Positions 6,611-12,181 of a stretch of 12,181 nt of DNA are shown in pieces. The stretch is taken from the NCBI GenBank assembly GCA_934358405.1, contig CAKRKL010000062.1, positions 1 to 12,181 on the forward strand, given 5' to 3'. Numbering within the stretch: position 1 is the first letter of the stretch; every line of letters begins with the position of its first letter. Source of the stretch: an uncultured Blautia sp. GTDB lineage: Bacteria; Bacillota; Clostridia; Lachnospirales; Lachnospiraceae. The notes below the pieces were generated by a model that worked only from the letters and a program-made list of their open reading frames with translations, was not told where the DNA came from and did not search any database. The translations under genes were made by a program, and so were the position numbers.

Positions 6611-7486
6611 TTAATTGAAATGCAGCTGTCCCTGCAGCCAAATCAACCCTTTAAATCTCCGCCCAACTTCCGGTTCTCCCAAAAGATCAGCTCGGTTAAT
6701 GCAAACGTCAAATTGAATATCGTTGCACTCAATTGTCATCTGGCATAACTCTTCCCCTGTCAGGATATTTTTAAATGTAACATATTCCAGGATTTCTCCC
6801 ATAATGCTGTACTGATCACACTCAATACCATGGGGCATAAAATAAGAGTCTACAATCGTAAATACGTCATCGGTCACAATACGCTCAGAAATCATAGAGT
6901 AGGTATCCATATCTTCCATTGTAAGATTTTCCATGGCCTCCTCATCACCATTTCTCGCCGCTGCAATCAGATTGTTACGATTCTTTGTAAGTTCCCGTTC
7001 TACCTTTACAGCTTCCTTATCCTTTTGCACCGGAAGAAGAATTTTGCCTTCCTTCGCAAGACCGGTGATGGTAAGTGACTGTCCACCACGTGAATCCCCC
7101 TTATATTTTTCCTGCATATATTCTGCCGGATTTTGAAGGTAAAAAATCAAAGTTACACCAAGACGTAGATCATCGCATGCTCCTGCATAAGATTCCTTTT
7201 CAGCGTGTCTCTCCACAATTACATGCTCCTGGGTTGTGATTCCTGTGCCGCGAAAAAATGGAAATGTATATTCCACGTGAAACTCATTTTGCTCATCATA
7301 CTGTCCGCAAACCGTAATCCCGCAATCACAACCATAGTTCTTAAAATATTCCACGAAAACTCCATCCGGATGATTCTCTACCACAATTTTCTCATCGTAA
7401 GTACTCATCACATCCAAAATAATTTCCTGCATTTCCTTACGTGACTTCACTTTCGAAAAGCCAACAGCTCTTAAATAACTGTGCAC
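6611..7486 (-). CDS. DUF3881 family protein
   Basis: A 291-residue soluble protein of the DUF3881 family, found mainly in Lachnospiraceae; function unknown. Recognised from the opening HSYLRAVGFSKVKSRKE, the FPFFRG(T)GIT segment near residue 76, the central ERHAEKESYAGACDD-R-GVTLIFYLQN block and the C-terminal EVGRRFKGLIWLQG. No signal peptide, membrane helix or catalytic motif is visible. Start is GTG at 7486, well supported by GGGAGGTGA seven bases upstream. The gene is separate from serS (154-bp gap with a hairpin) and is followed by a strong terminator, so it may be monocistronic, though no clear promoter hexamers are visible upstream. A degenerate parS-like sequence lies within it (7269-7284). 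Confidence 0.88.
   Translation of the reverse strand: MHSYLRAVGFSKVKSRKEMQEIILDVMSTYDEKIVVENHPDGVFVEYFKNYGCDCGITVCGQYDEQNEFHVEYTFPFFRGTGITTQEHVIVERHAEKESYAGACDDLRLGVTLIFYLQNPAEYMQEKYKGDSRGGQSLTITGLAKEGKILLPVQKDKEAVKVERELTKNRNNLIAAARNGDEEAMENLTMEDMDTYSMISERIVTDDVFTIVDSYFMPHGIECDQYSIMGEILEYVTFKNILTGEELCQMTIECNDIQFDVCINRADLLGEPEVGRRFKGLIWLQGQLHFN
7269..7284. promoter_or_regulatory. degenerate parS-like site inside the DUF3881 gene
   Basis: TATTCCACGTGAAACT matches the parS consensus TGTTNCACGTGAAACA at all but two fixed positions (2 and 16) and keeps the CACGTG core and one complete half-site. It lies about 4.3 kb from the perfect parS at 11562. ParB homologues are known to bind some sites with one or two mismatches, but a chance match in coding sequence is possible. 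Confidence 0.35.
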
Positions 7487-7574
7487 ACTATCACCTCCCT
7501 GATATATCTTATGGTTTAAATTTTTGTGGTGCTTTTGATCTATATAAATATTCCATATATATTCTCGTTTTAAG

Positions 7575-7618
7575 AAGTCCGCAAAATCACGCTTTTAAAA
7601 GTTTTATTTTACGGACTT
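7575..7618 (-). terminator. hairpin downstream of serS, probable terminator
   Basis: A 7-bp stem (7575-7581 with 7612-7618, AAGTCCG) plus 5 bp beyond one C/A mismatch (7583-7587 with 7606-7610) encloses an AT-rich loop containing the palindrome CTTTTAAAAG. It lies about 22 bases after the serS stop. On the minus strand the tail is CTTCTTAAAA, a poor U-tract; on the plus strand it is followed by TGCTTTTTT. Termination of serS is likely but perhaps incomplete. Confidence 0.5.
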
Positions 7619-7640
7619 TGCTTTTTTAAATTTTAAGGTC

Positions 7641-8936
7641 TTATTTATTGGACTTTTTCTCGATTTTTGTCATTCCACCCATATATGGCTGAAGAGCAAC
7701 CGGAATATTTACACTACCATCAGCATTCAGGTTATTTTCAAGGAATGCAATCAGCATTCTAGGCGGAGCAACAACTGTGTTGTTTAAAGTATGTGCAAGA
7801 TATTTCTTGCCATCCTTTCCATTTACACGAATTTTTAAACGGCGAGCCTGAGCATCTCCAAGATTAGAGCAGCTTCCTACTTCAAAATATTTCTTCTGTC
7901 TTGGAGACCATGCCTCAACATCGAGAGATTTCACTTTCAGATCAGCCAGATCACCAGAACAGCATTCCAATGTACGAACCGGAATATCCAGGGAACGGAA
8001 CAGGTCTACTGTGTTCTGCCACAATTTATCAAACCACATTTTGCTCTCTTCTGGTTTGCAAACTACAATCATTTCCTGCTTCTCAAACTGATGGATACGG
8101 TATACGCCTCTTTCTTCAAGTCCATGTGCACCCTTTTCTTTACGGAAACATGGGGAATAGCTTGTAAGAGTTTTTGGAAGTTCTTCTTCCGGAATAATCT
8201 GATCAATAAATTTACCAATCATAGAATGCTCACTTGTTCCGATCAGATAAAGATCTTCACCTTCAATTTTATACATCATAGCATCCATTTCAGCAAAACT
8301 CATAACGCCAGTTACAACATTACTTCTGATCATAAAAGGTGGTACACAGTATGTGAAGCCTCTGTTAATCATAAAATCACGAGCATACGCAATAACTGCA
8401 GAATGAAGTCTTGCAATATCTCCCATCAGATAGTAAAAGCCATTGCCAGCTACACGTCTTGCACTGTCAAGATCAATTCCGTCAAAGTTCTCCATAATTT
8501 CTGTATGATATGGAACCTCAAAATCCGGAACGATCGGCTCACCAAACTTCTCAATCTCAACGTTCTCACTGTCATCTTTGCCAATCGGTACAGATGGATC
8601 AATGATATTCGGAATTACCATCATATCCTTCAGAAGCTCTTCCTCTACTTCTTTCTCTCTTTTGGAAAGCTCTTCGATACGCTCACCAGAAGCAGCAACC
8701 TGCTTCTTTACTTCCTCAGCTTCTTCTCTCTTGCCCTGTCCCATAAGAGCACCAATCTGTTTGGAAGTCTTATTTCTTTCCGCACGAAGTGCCTCAACCT
8801 CCTGTTTAATCTCTCGATTTTCTTTATCAAGCTCCAGAACCTTATCAACTAATTCCAGCTTATTATCCTGGAACTTATTTCGGATATTCTGTTTTACAAT
8901 TTCCGGATTCTCTCTCACAAATTTAATGTCTAACAT
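7641..8936 (-). CDS. serS: seryl-tRNA synthetase
   Basis: Cytoplasmic class II aminoacyl-tRNA synthetase of 431 residues, near the usual length of about 425. It charges tRNA-Ser with serine using ATP. The N-terminal coiled-coil arm that grips the long variable arm of the tRNA spans about 28-105. The catalytic domain shows the serine-binding T-x-E as T234-S235-E236, motif 2 as SPCFRKEKGAHGLEERGVYR (261-280) with HQFEKQE after it, the SCSN-x4-QARR block (355-366), and motif 3 at 382-401. Motif 3 reads NNTVVAPPRMLIAFLEN instead of the common GSGLAVGRTLVAILEN, and TSE replaces TAE, features closer to archaeal/eukaryal forms. Start ATG with AGGAGG upstream (8941-8946 region). No T-box element is visible in the leader, which is unusual for a Firmicutes serS. 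Confidence 0.96.
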   Translation of the reverse strand: MLDIKFVRENPEIVKQNIRNKFQDNKLELVDKVLELDKENREIKQEVEALRAERNKTSKQIGALMGQGKREEAEEVKKQVAASGERIEELSKREKEVEEELLKDMMVIPNIIDPSVPIGKDDSENVEIEKFGEPIVPDFEVPYHTEIMENFDGIDLDSARRVAGNGFYYLMGDIARLHSAVIAYARDFMINRGFTYCVPPFMIRSNVVTGVMSFAEMDAMMYKIEGEDLYLIGTSEHSMIGKFIDQIIPEEELPKTLTSYSPCFRKEKGAHGLEERGVYRIHQFEKQEMIVVCKPEESKMWFDKLWQNTVDLFRSLDIPVRTLECCSGDLADLKVKSLDVEAWSPRQKKYFEVGSCSNLGDAQARRLKIRVNGKDGKKYLAHTLNNTVVAPPRMLIAFLENNLNADGSVNIPVALQPYMGGMTKIEKKSNK

Positions 8937-9163
8937 ATTTTCCTCCTGTACTGATACTTTTTGTATCTATAAAATTTTCTTTTTTAATCTAAGTATTATT
9001 AATATAGATAATACAATTGACAGCTAACATATCTATGGCTATTTTGCTGTGCTGGTTTTCTGCTGTTTTGATATTTGCAAAATATTTTATAACAATATTG
9101 ATGTAGAGTTCTGTTTTGTATAACAATATTATCTTTTAATCAGTATGGTTATTTATAAATATA
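8937..9163. other. 227-bp AT-rich spacer before serS
   Basis: No gene is seen. On the minus strand it holds the serS ribosome binding site and, just before it, a small GATAC/GTATC hairpin (8953-8967) that could affect translation initiation. No T-box (no GGTGGTACCGCG-like antiterminator sequence), no strong terminator after the DUF4446 gene, and no clear promoter hexamers were found. A weak candidate is CTGTCA about 16-17 bp before TAATAA-type sequence near 8995-9025. A short palindrome TATTTATAAATA lies at 9150-9161. Confidence 0.5.
9063..9130. repeat. imperfect direct duplication in the serS leader
   Basis: The 8-mer CTGTTTTG occurs at 9063-9070 and 9111-9118, and the 12-mer TATAACAATATT at 9088-9099 and 9119-9130. 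The order is kept, but the first copy carries about 17 extra bases between the two parts. This suggests a small internal duplication or a pair of protein-binding sites. Confidence 0.5.
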
Positions 9164-9688
9164 TCATTCTTCTTTCTCGATATTTTCCAAACCAAAGTTT
9201 ACAGCTTTTCGTAAGGCTTCCAGTTCTTCCTGGCTCAGCATTACATAAGACTCTCCCTTTACAATTTCTTTCAGATAAAGGAAGCAATTATCTCTGCTAT
9301 GCACCGCATTCAGTATAACACCTGAATTATCCTGATCCAATAGAGCGAGTGCAAAGCTTAATTTACCACCCACATCATCAAAAGCATCATACTTTTCAAC
9401 GCCATATTTGCTAAACATTGTTTCTAAATGATGCTTAATAAGACTGATGTCATGTTCATGATCCTCTTTCGCTTCATAAAGACGATCAATCTGGGCAAAT
9501 TTTCGTACAAATACCTTTTCAAGAGATTGTGCATCACTGCCCTTCATGAACATCTTATATTTGCGCTCCAGACGACTAATTCGCATTTTGCTGCTAAATA
9601 CATTTAATGCCAGAATAATCACCAGAATCAACAGCAAAATAACAATGATGCCAAGGTCGATCCCCAGACCGTCAAAAATACTGCTCAT
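9164..9688 (-). CDS. DUF4446 family membrane-anchored protein
   Basis: A 174-residue protein with one N-terminal membrane helix (about 12-31, a run of Ile/Leu/Val) and a cytoplasmic or extracytoplasmic remainder. A charged helical region (35-90) leads to the DUF4446 core, recognised from KYDAFDDVGGKLSFALALLD (about 99-118), SRDNCFLYLKEI and the terminal LSQEE(L)EAL. Function is unknown. The start ATG is supported by AAGGAG that overlaps the parB stop codon; only 9 bp separate the two genes, so it is translated as part of the parA-parB operon. This linkage, common in Clostridia, suggests a role near chromosome segregation or the cell envelope at the origin region, but nothing in the sequence proves it. 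Confidence 0.88.
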   Translation of the reverse strand: MSSIFDGLGIDLGIIVILLLILVIILALNVFSSKMRISRLERKYKMFMKGSDAQSLEKVFVRKFAQIDRLYEAKEDHEHDISLIKHHLETMFSKYGVEKYDAFDDVGGKLSFALALLDQDNSGVILNAVHSRDNCFLYLKEIVKGESYVMLSQEELEALRKAVNFGLENIEKEE

Positions 9689-9697
9689 GCATACTCC

Positions 9698-10681
9698 TTA
9701 TCTTATTGCTTCAAATAATTCAATTATTCTTTCCAGTTCATCTCTGGAATAATATTCAATTTCAATTTTCCCCTTATTATTCTTCTTTCTATGAATAAAA
9801 ACCCGAGTGCCTACAATACTCTTCATTTTTTCTTCAAGGCTTTCATAGATTGCATCTTCCGCTGTATTTACCTGCTTTTCAGCTTTTTTCTTAGGAGGCT
9901 CAACAATATGTTTTACCAGCTTTTCGGTTTCGCGAACGCTTAATTTTTCATCAAAAACCTTCATTGCTACACTGACCTGTTTATCTTTATCTGGTATAGA
10001 CAAAATAGCACGAGCGTGTCCCGCTGAAATCATTTCATCAATCAGCATCTGTTGAACCCTATCATCCAGTTTCAGCAAACGAAGAGAATTGGTTACTGCA
10101 GTTCTGCTCTTAGAAACTCTCTCTGCAATGTTATCCTGCTTCAGTTTAAATTCATTAATCAAGCGCTTATAAGCCATTGCTTCTTCAATAGGATTTAAAT
10201 CTTCCCGTTGAATATTTTCAATCAGGGAAATCTCAACAACCTGCTGATCGTTAAATTCTTTAATAATAACAGGAACTTCTTTTAAACCAGCCAGTTTAGC
10301 AGCTCTCCATCTTCTTTCACCTGCAATTATCTCATAATATTCGCCTTTATCAGATACCAGAAGTGGCTGTAGAATACCAAACTGTTTAATTGATTCAGAT
10401 AATTCTACCAATGCATCTTCATCAAACTGTTTTCTTGGCTGAGTTCTATTAGGCTCAACTTTCGAAATCTTTACAAGCAGTTCTGTTTTCTTTATCTCTG
10501 GCACTATGTCCGCCGGTACTGTTTTTATATCCTTTTCAGAATCCGGATTTTTTTTATTCTCAACTTCCGGCTTTAGATTTTCAGCCTTCGTCACCGATTG
10601 CGACACTATTTTCTTCTCAACCGGTTTTTCCGGGAAAAGAGCATCCAATCCTCTTCCAAGACCTTTCTTTTTGACTGCCAT
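9698..10681 (-). CDS. parB: chromosome-partitioning protein ParB/Spo0J
   Basis: A 327-residue CTP-dependent DNA clamp that loads at parS, spreads along the origin region and recruits SMC. Domains: N-terminal GLGRGLDALF (7-16), the peptide that stimulates the ParA ATPase; a long charged linker (17-66); the CTP-binding ParB/Srx fold (67-165) with NRTQPRKQF, GERRWRAA (121-128) and ENIQRED (155-161); a helix-turn-helix parS reader (about 178-222; AVTNSLRLLKL, ISAGHARAIL); and a C-terminal dimerisation region (275-327). The linker is longer than in B. subtilis Spo0J. Start ATG shares one base with the parA stop (TAATG), so translation is coupled. Whether it also fills the nucleoid-occlusion role of Noc cannot be judged, but the GLGRGL motif and the parA linkage favour ParB. 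Confidence 0.95.
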   Translation of the reverse strand: MAVKKKGLGRGLDALFPEKPVEKKIVSQSVTKAENLKPEVENKKNPDSEKDIKTVPADIVPEIKKTELLVKISKVEPNRTQPRKQFDEDALVELSESIKQFGILQPLLVSDKGEYYEIIAGERRWRAAKLAGLKEVPVIIKEFNDQQVVEISLIENIQREDLNPIEEAMAYKRLINEFKLKQDNIAERVSKSRTAVTNSLRLLKLDDRVQQMLIDEMISAGHARAILSIPDKDKQVSVAMKVFDEKLSVRETEKLVKHIVEPPKKKAEKQVNTAEDAIYESLEEKMKSIVGTRVFIHRKKNNKGKIEIEYYSRDELERIIELFEAIR

Positions 10682-11448
10682 TATTTATCCTCCCTGTTTA
10701 TTACTTCTTCTGCAAGAAGGCGATAGCTTTCTGCACCAGTGGATCTTGGATCATAAATAGTAATCGGTTGCCCATAGCTTGGAGCTTCTGCAAGTCTGAC
10801 ATTTCTTGGAATAATTGTTTTATAAATATTCTGCTGTAGATTTTCTTTAACATTCTCTACAACCTGTAAGGACAAATTAGTACGTGCATCGTACATAGTA
10901 AATACAACACCTTCAATTTCCAAATTATTATTTAATCTGTCCTTAACCAGATCAATTGTATGTATCAGCTGGGATAAACCTTCTAATGCGTAATATTCAC
11001 ACTGGATTGGAACCAATACAGATGTTGCCGCAGTTAATGCATTAATAGTAAGCATATTCAAAGATGGAGGACAATCGATAATTATATAATCATAATTGTC
11101 TTTCACTTTATCTGTGATCTCTTTTAATATATATTCTTTATTATCAATACCCACTAATTCAATTTCTGCACCTGACAGATTTACGTTGGACGGTATTAAG
11201 TCCACATTCTCCACTGCGTTTTTTACAATCGTAGCTTCGATATCTGATTGTCCTACCAGAAGTTCATATAAGGTATTTTCTACTGCATTTTTGTCAACGC
11301 CCAATCCACTGGTTGTGTTTCCCTGAGGATCCATGTCAATTGTCAGGACTTTCTTTCCTTGTTCTGCAAGACATGCTGAAAGGTTAATTGCCGTAGTTGA
11401 TTTACCAACTCCGCCCTTCTGATTAGCAACTGCAATCGTTCTGCCCAA
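10681..11448 (-). CDS. parA: chromosome-partitioning ATPase ParA/Soj
   Basis: A 255-residue deviant-Walker ATPase that works with ParB in origin segregation and, in Firmicutes, modulates DnaA. Motifs: NQKGGVGKST (9-18) with signature Lys11 and Walker Lys16; A-prime IDMDPQGN (37-44); Walker B YIIIDCPPSL (121-130); and the C-terminal RNVRLAEAPSYGQPI (216-230). Start: two in-frame TTG codons exist (11454 and 11448). TTG 11448 is preferred because AGGAAGG lies seven bases upstream and the product then opens with MGRTIAVANQ as in other ParA proteins; the first TTG abuts the ribosome binding site. No ATG is available. First gene of the par operon; its promoter region carries a parS site, suggesting autoregulation by ParB. 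Confidence 0.95.
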   Translation of the reverse strand: MGRTIAVANQKGGVGKSTTAINLSACLAEQGKKVLTIDMDPQGNTTSGLGVDKNAVENTLYELLVGQSDIEATIVKNAVENVDLIPSNVNLSGAEIELVGIDNKEYILKEITDKVKDNYDYIIIDCPPSLNMLTINALTAATSVLVPIQCEYYALEGLSQLIHTIDLVKDRLNNNLEIEGVVFTMYDARTNLSLQVVENVKENLQQNIYKTIIPRNVRLAEAPSYGQPITIYDPRSTGAESYRLLAEEVINREDK

Positions 11449-11527
11449 TATCAACCCTTCCTTTCATAAATTTTTTGGACTGCTTCATACTCGAGAGTTT
11501 GCGCAATCTTATCATACAACTATTGCT

Positions 11528-11557
11528 ATTATAACACTTTTAAAATCCCCGTGCCAC
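11528..11557 (-). promoter_or_regulatory. candidate parA-parB promoter
   Basis: On the minus strand, TATAAT (11528-11533) is preceded after 18 bp by GTGGCA (11552-11557), which matches the -35 consensus at four of six positions. The predicted leader is about 75 bases. The parS palindrome begins 4 bp upstream of the -35, so a ParB clamp loaded there could hinder or modulate RNA polymerase. Confidence 0.55.
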
Positions 11558-11560
11558 ATA

Positions 11561-11578
11561 ATGTTTCACGTGAAACAT
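11561..11578. promoter_or_regulatory. parS: parS, ParB loading site
   Basis: The 16-mer TGTTTCACGTGAAACA (11562-11577) is a perfect palindrome identical to the bacterial parS consensus; with one flanking base pair the symmetry extends to 18 bp. It is the only perfect copy in the window and lies about 110 bp upstream of the parA start. Confidence 0.95.
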
Positions 11579-11709
11579 AGAAAATGCCTTTTTATTTTGC
11601 AAAAATATTGTCTATTTTTATCTTAGCCAAAGTCAACACAGATTTAAGAAAAACTTGCTCCAAGAAGTACATCACAATTTGTGGGCATGAGTTTTTTCCG
11701 AATGCAAAA

Positions 11710-11734
11710 GTTATCGTAATGCTGCTACGATAAC
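11710..11734. repeat. 9-bp perfect hairpin
   Basis: GTTATCGTA (11710-11718) and TACGATAAC (11726-11734) pair perfectly around a 7-nt loop ATGCTGC. It ends one base before the larger inverted repeat at 11736, and the two may form one composite element. No U-tract follows on either strand. Confidence 0.6.
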
Positions 11735-11735
11735 C

Positions 11736-11832
11736 AGTACATCGTTTCGTAAATAACTATACCAATCGCGTAGGATGTGGATTCGATTGCCCAGGCAAGT
11801 GAGTGGTATAGTTATTTCGAAAACGATGTACT
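11736..11832. repeat. 97-bp near-perfect inverted repeat (29-bp arms)
   Basis: Arms 11736-11764 and 11804-11832 are complementary over 29 bp except for a short CGT/TCG disagreement in the middle. Outer ends are AGTACATCG/CGATGTACT and inner ends ACTATACCA/TGGTATAGT. The 39-nt centre holds two more potential stems (CAATCG/CGATTG and TTGC/GCAA). It could extrude as a cruciform or fold as a long RNA hairpin. Without a U-tract it is not a typical terminator, and it carries no transposase. A MITE-like element, a REP-like palindrome or a structured RNA are all possible. Confidence 0.7.
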
Positions 11833-11836
11833 AGCT

Positions 11837-11959
11837 TCAAATAAAATATACCGTAGTAGAATGTACAAAATGTAAAGTAACTTTTAAATCGCGTTCTAAA
11901 ATCTTCTCATATAAATCTGTTTCATTCAAAATATCTATATTATTATTTCCACTTCTCAT
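11837..11959 (-). CDS. doubtful 40-residue ORF
   Basis: ATG at 11959, stop at 11837-11839. The product is mixed polar/hydrophobic (DLYEKILERDLKVTLHF, residues 15-31) and looks more protein-like than random AT-rich translation. There is no ribosome binding site, and it matches no family I know. It ends 5 bp before the inverted repeat and could be a remnant of a larger, broken gene or a repeat-encoded spurious ORF. Confidence 0.2.
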   Translation of the reverse strand: MRSGNNNIDILNETDLYEKILERDLKVTLHFVHSTTVYFI

Positions 11960-11982
11960 TATTTCAATCAATCAAACCGCAT

Positions 11983-12135
11983 TTATGAAACAATATTTAA
12001 AATACGCACAAAATCATTTCTGCATTTTTGCGCCTGCTCATCTCTTGTGAAAAGTTTTTTACAAATACATTCTAACAAAATGAGTTCGTTAATCGTAGCG
12101 GAACTTAGTGAATCAAGGCGGACGCCTCTGAACAC
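11983..12135 (-). CDS. doubtful 50-residue ORF
   Basis: Open from GTG 12135 to TAA 11983-11985; an in-frame stop lies at 12139-12141. The C-terminal half reads like protein (INELILLECICKKLF, residues 15-29, then a charged RDEQAQKCRNDF). No clear ribosome binding site is present. The first third overlaps the GC-rich hairpins at 12083-12153. Short Cys-containing ORFs of this style are often annotated from intergenic repeats in Lachnospiraceae, so it may not be a gene. Confidence 0.2.
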   Translation of the reverse strand: MFRGVRLDSLSSATINELILLECICKKLFTRDEQAQKCRNDFVRILNIVS

Positions 12136-12153
12136 CTGTTATTCCACGCAGGT
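12083..12153. other. cluster of small GC-rich hairpins at the right edge
   Basis: Three short stems follow each other: AGTTC/GAACT (12083-12087 with 12101-12105), AGGC/GCCT (12116-12119 with 12124-12127) and ACCTG/CAGGT (12134-12138 with 12149-12153). The segment is clearly richer in G+C than the AT-rich DNA next to it and continues to the edge with a CGGTG direct repeat. It may be the end of a structured RNA or of a dispersed repeat extending outside the window. Confidence 0.3.
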
Positions 12154-12181
12154 CGGTGCAACGCTCCGGTGAACTAACTGC

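Larger units (their letters stand above)
11579..12181. other. repeat-rich interval without a convincing gene
   Basis: About 600 bp between parS and the window edge contain no ORF longer than 50 codons with support. In related genomes rsmG and mnmG commonly precede parA, but neither is seen here. What is present: a small hairpin (11710-11734), a 97-bp inverted repeat (11736-11832), two short minus-strand ORFs, and GC-rich hairpins at 12083-12153. No cluster of DnaA boxes was found; the nearest match, TGTGGATTC near 11776, has two mismatches. The mixture resembles intergenic repeat elements scattered through Lachnospiraceae genomes more than an origin. Confidence 0.5.

Noticed and set aside
7084..7099. 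Another CACGTG core within the DUF3881 gene as a third parS.
   Set aside because: About five mismatches to the 16-bp consensus outside the core, too many to support.
7487..7504. ACTATCA-N6-TGATA before the DUF3881 gene, resembling the dyad at 2813-2830.
   Set aside because: ACTATCACCTCC is simply the complement of the extended ribosome binding site GGAGGTGATAGT; the partial dyad is a by-product.
8091..8852. 253-codon plus-strand ORF antisense to serS.
   Set aside because: It lies entirely opposite the well-conserved serS, has no ribosome binding site and gives a composition typical of an antisense shadow.
11455..12181. The interval upstream of parA as the replication origin.
   Set aside because: No cluster of DnaA boxes and no dnaA or dnaN nearby; the only near match has two mismatches.

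Overview
The window looks like a chromosomal segment from a Lachnospiraceae-type member of the Clostridia (Firmicutes). The evidence is low G+C DNA, strong AGGAGG-type ribosome binding sites, and family-restricted proteins (DUF3881, DUF4446, DUF4428). It also shows the gene order parA-parB-DUF4446-serS, which in this group sits close to the replication origin. Every convincing gene is on the minus strand, so the origin probably lies beyond the right edge and the genes read in the direction of fork movement. Genus cannot be fixed from the sequence.

Right to left, in transcription order. 12181-11449 is a gene-poor stretch. It holds GC-rich hairpins, two short doubtful ORFs, a near-perfect 97-bp inverted repeat and a perfect parS site (11562-11577) just upstream of a candidate parA promoter. 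11448-9164 is a tight operon: parA (ParA/Soj ATPase), parB (ParB/Spo0J CTPase that loads on parS) and a membrane-anchored DUF4446 protein. A 227-bp AT-rich spacer with a duplicated motif and no T-box follows, then serS (7641-8936), a seryl-tRNA synthetase with divergent motif 3, and a DUF3881 protein (6611-7486) closed by a good bidirectional terminator.

6499-2805 is a self-contained signalling operon with its own promoter: a 7TM histidine-kinase-like receptor that appears to lack the phospho-acceptor His and ATP-binding boxes, a membrane PAS/HisKA_3-type sensor kinase with intact boxes, and a NarL/LuxR-type response regulator. Directly downstream, after a hairpin that could be a terminator, an operator or both, a promoter with a perfect TATAAT drives three genes: a DUF4428 zinc-ribbon protein, a secreted protein with two lipocalin-like repeats and an acidic tail, and an exported acidic, Tyr-rich protein of unknown function. 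A bidirectional terminator ends this unit at 85-140. The most interesting hypothesis is that the two halves form one system in which the receptor/kinase/regulator trio controls the envelope trio. The leftmost 80 bases are a compact hairpin cluster that looks like structured RNA or a mobile-element end.

The most useful observations are the parS/parA promoter arrangement, a degenerate second parS inside the DUF3881 gene, the receptor-kinase-regulator-envelope cassette, and the unexplained repeat-rich interval upstream of parA where rsmG would usually be expected.
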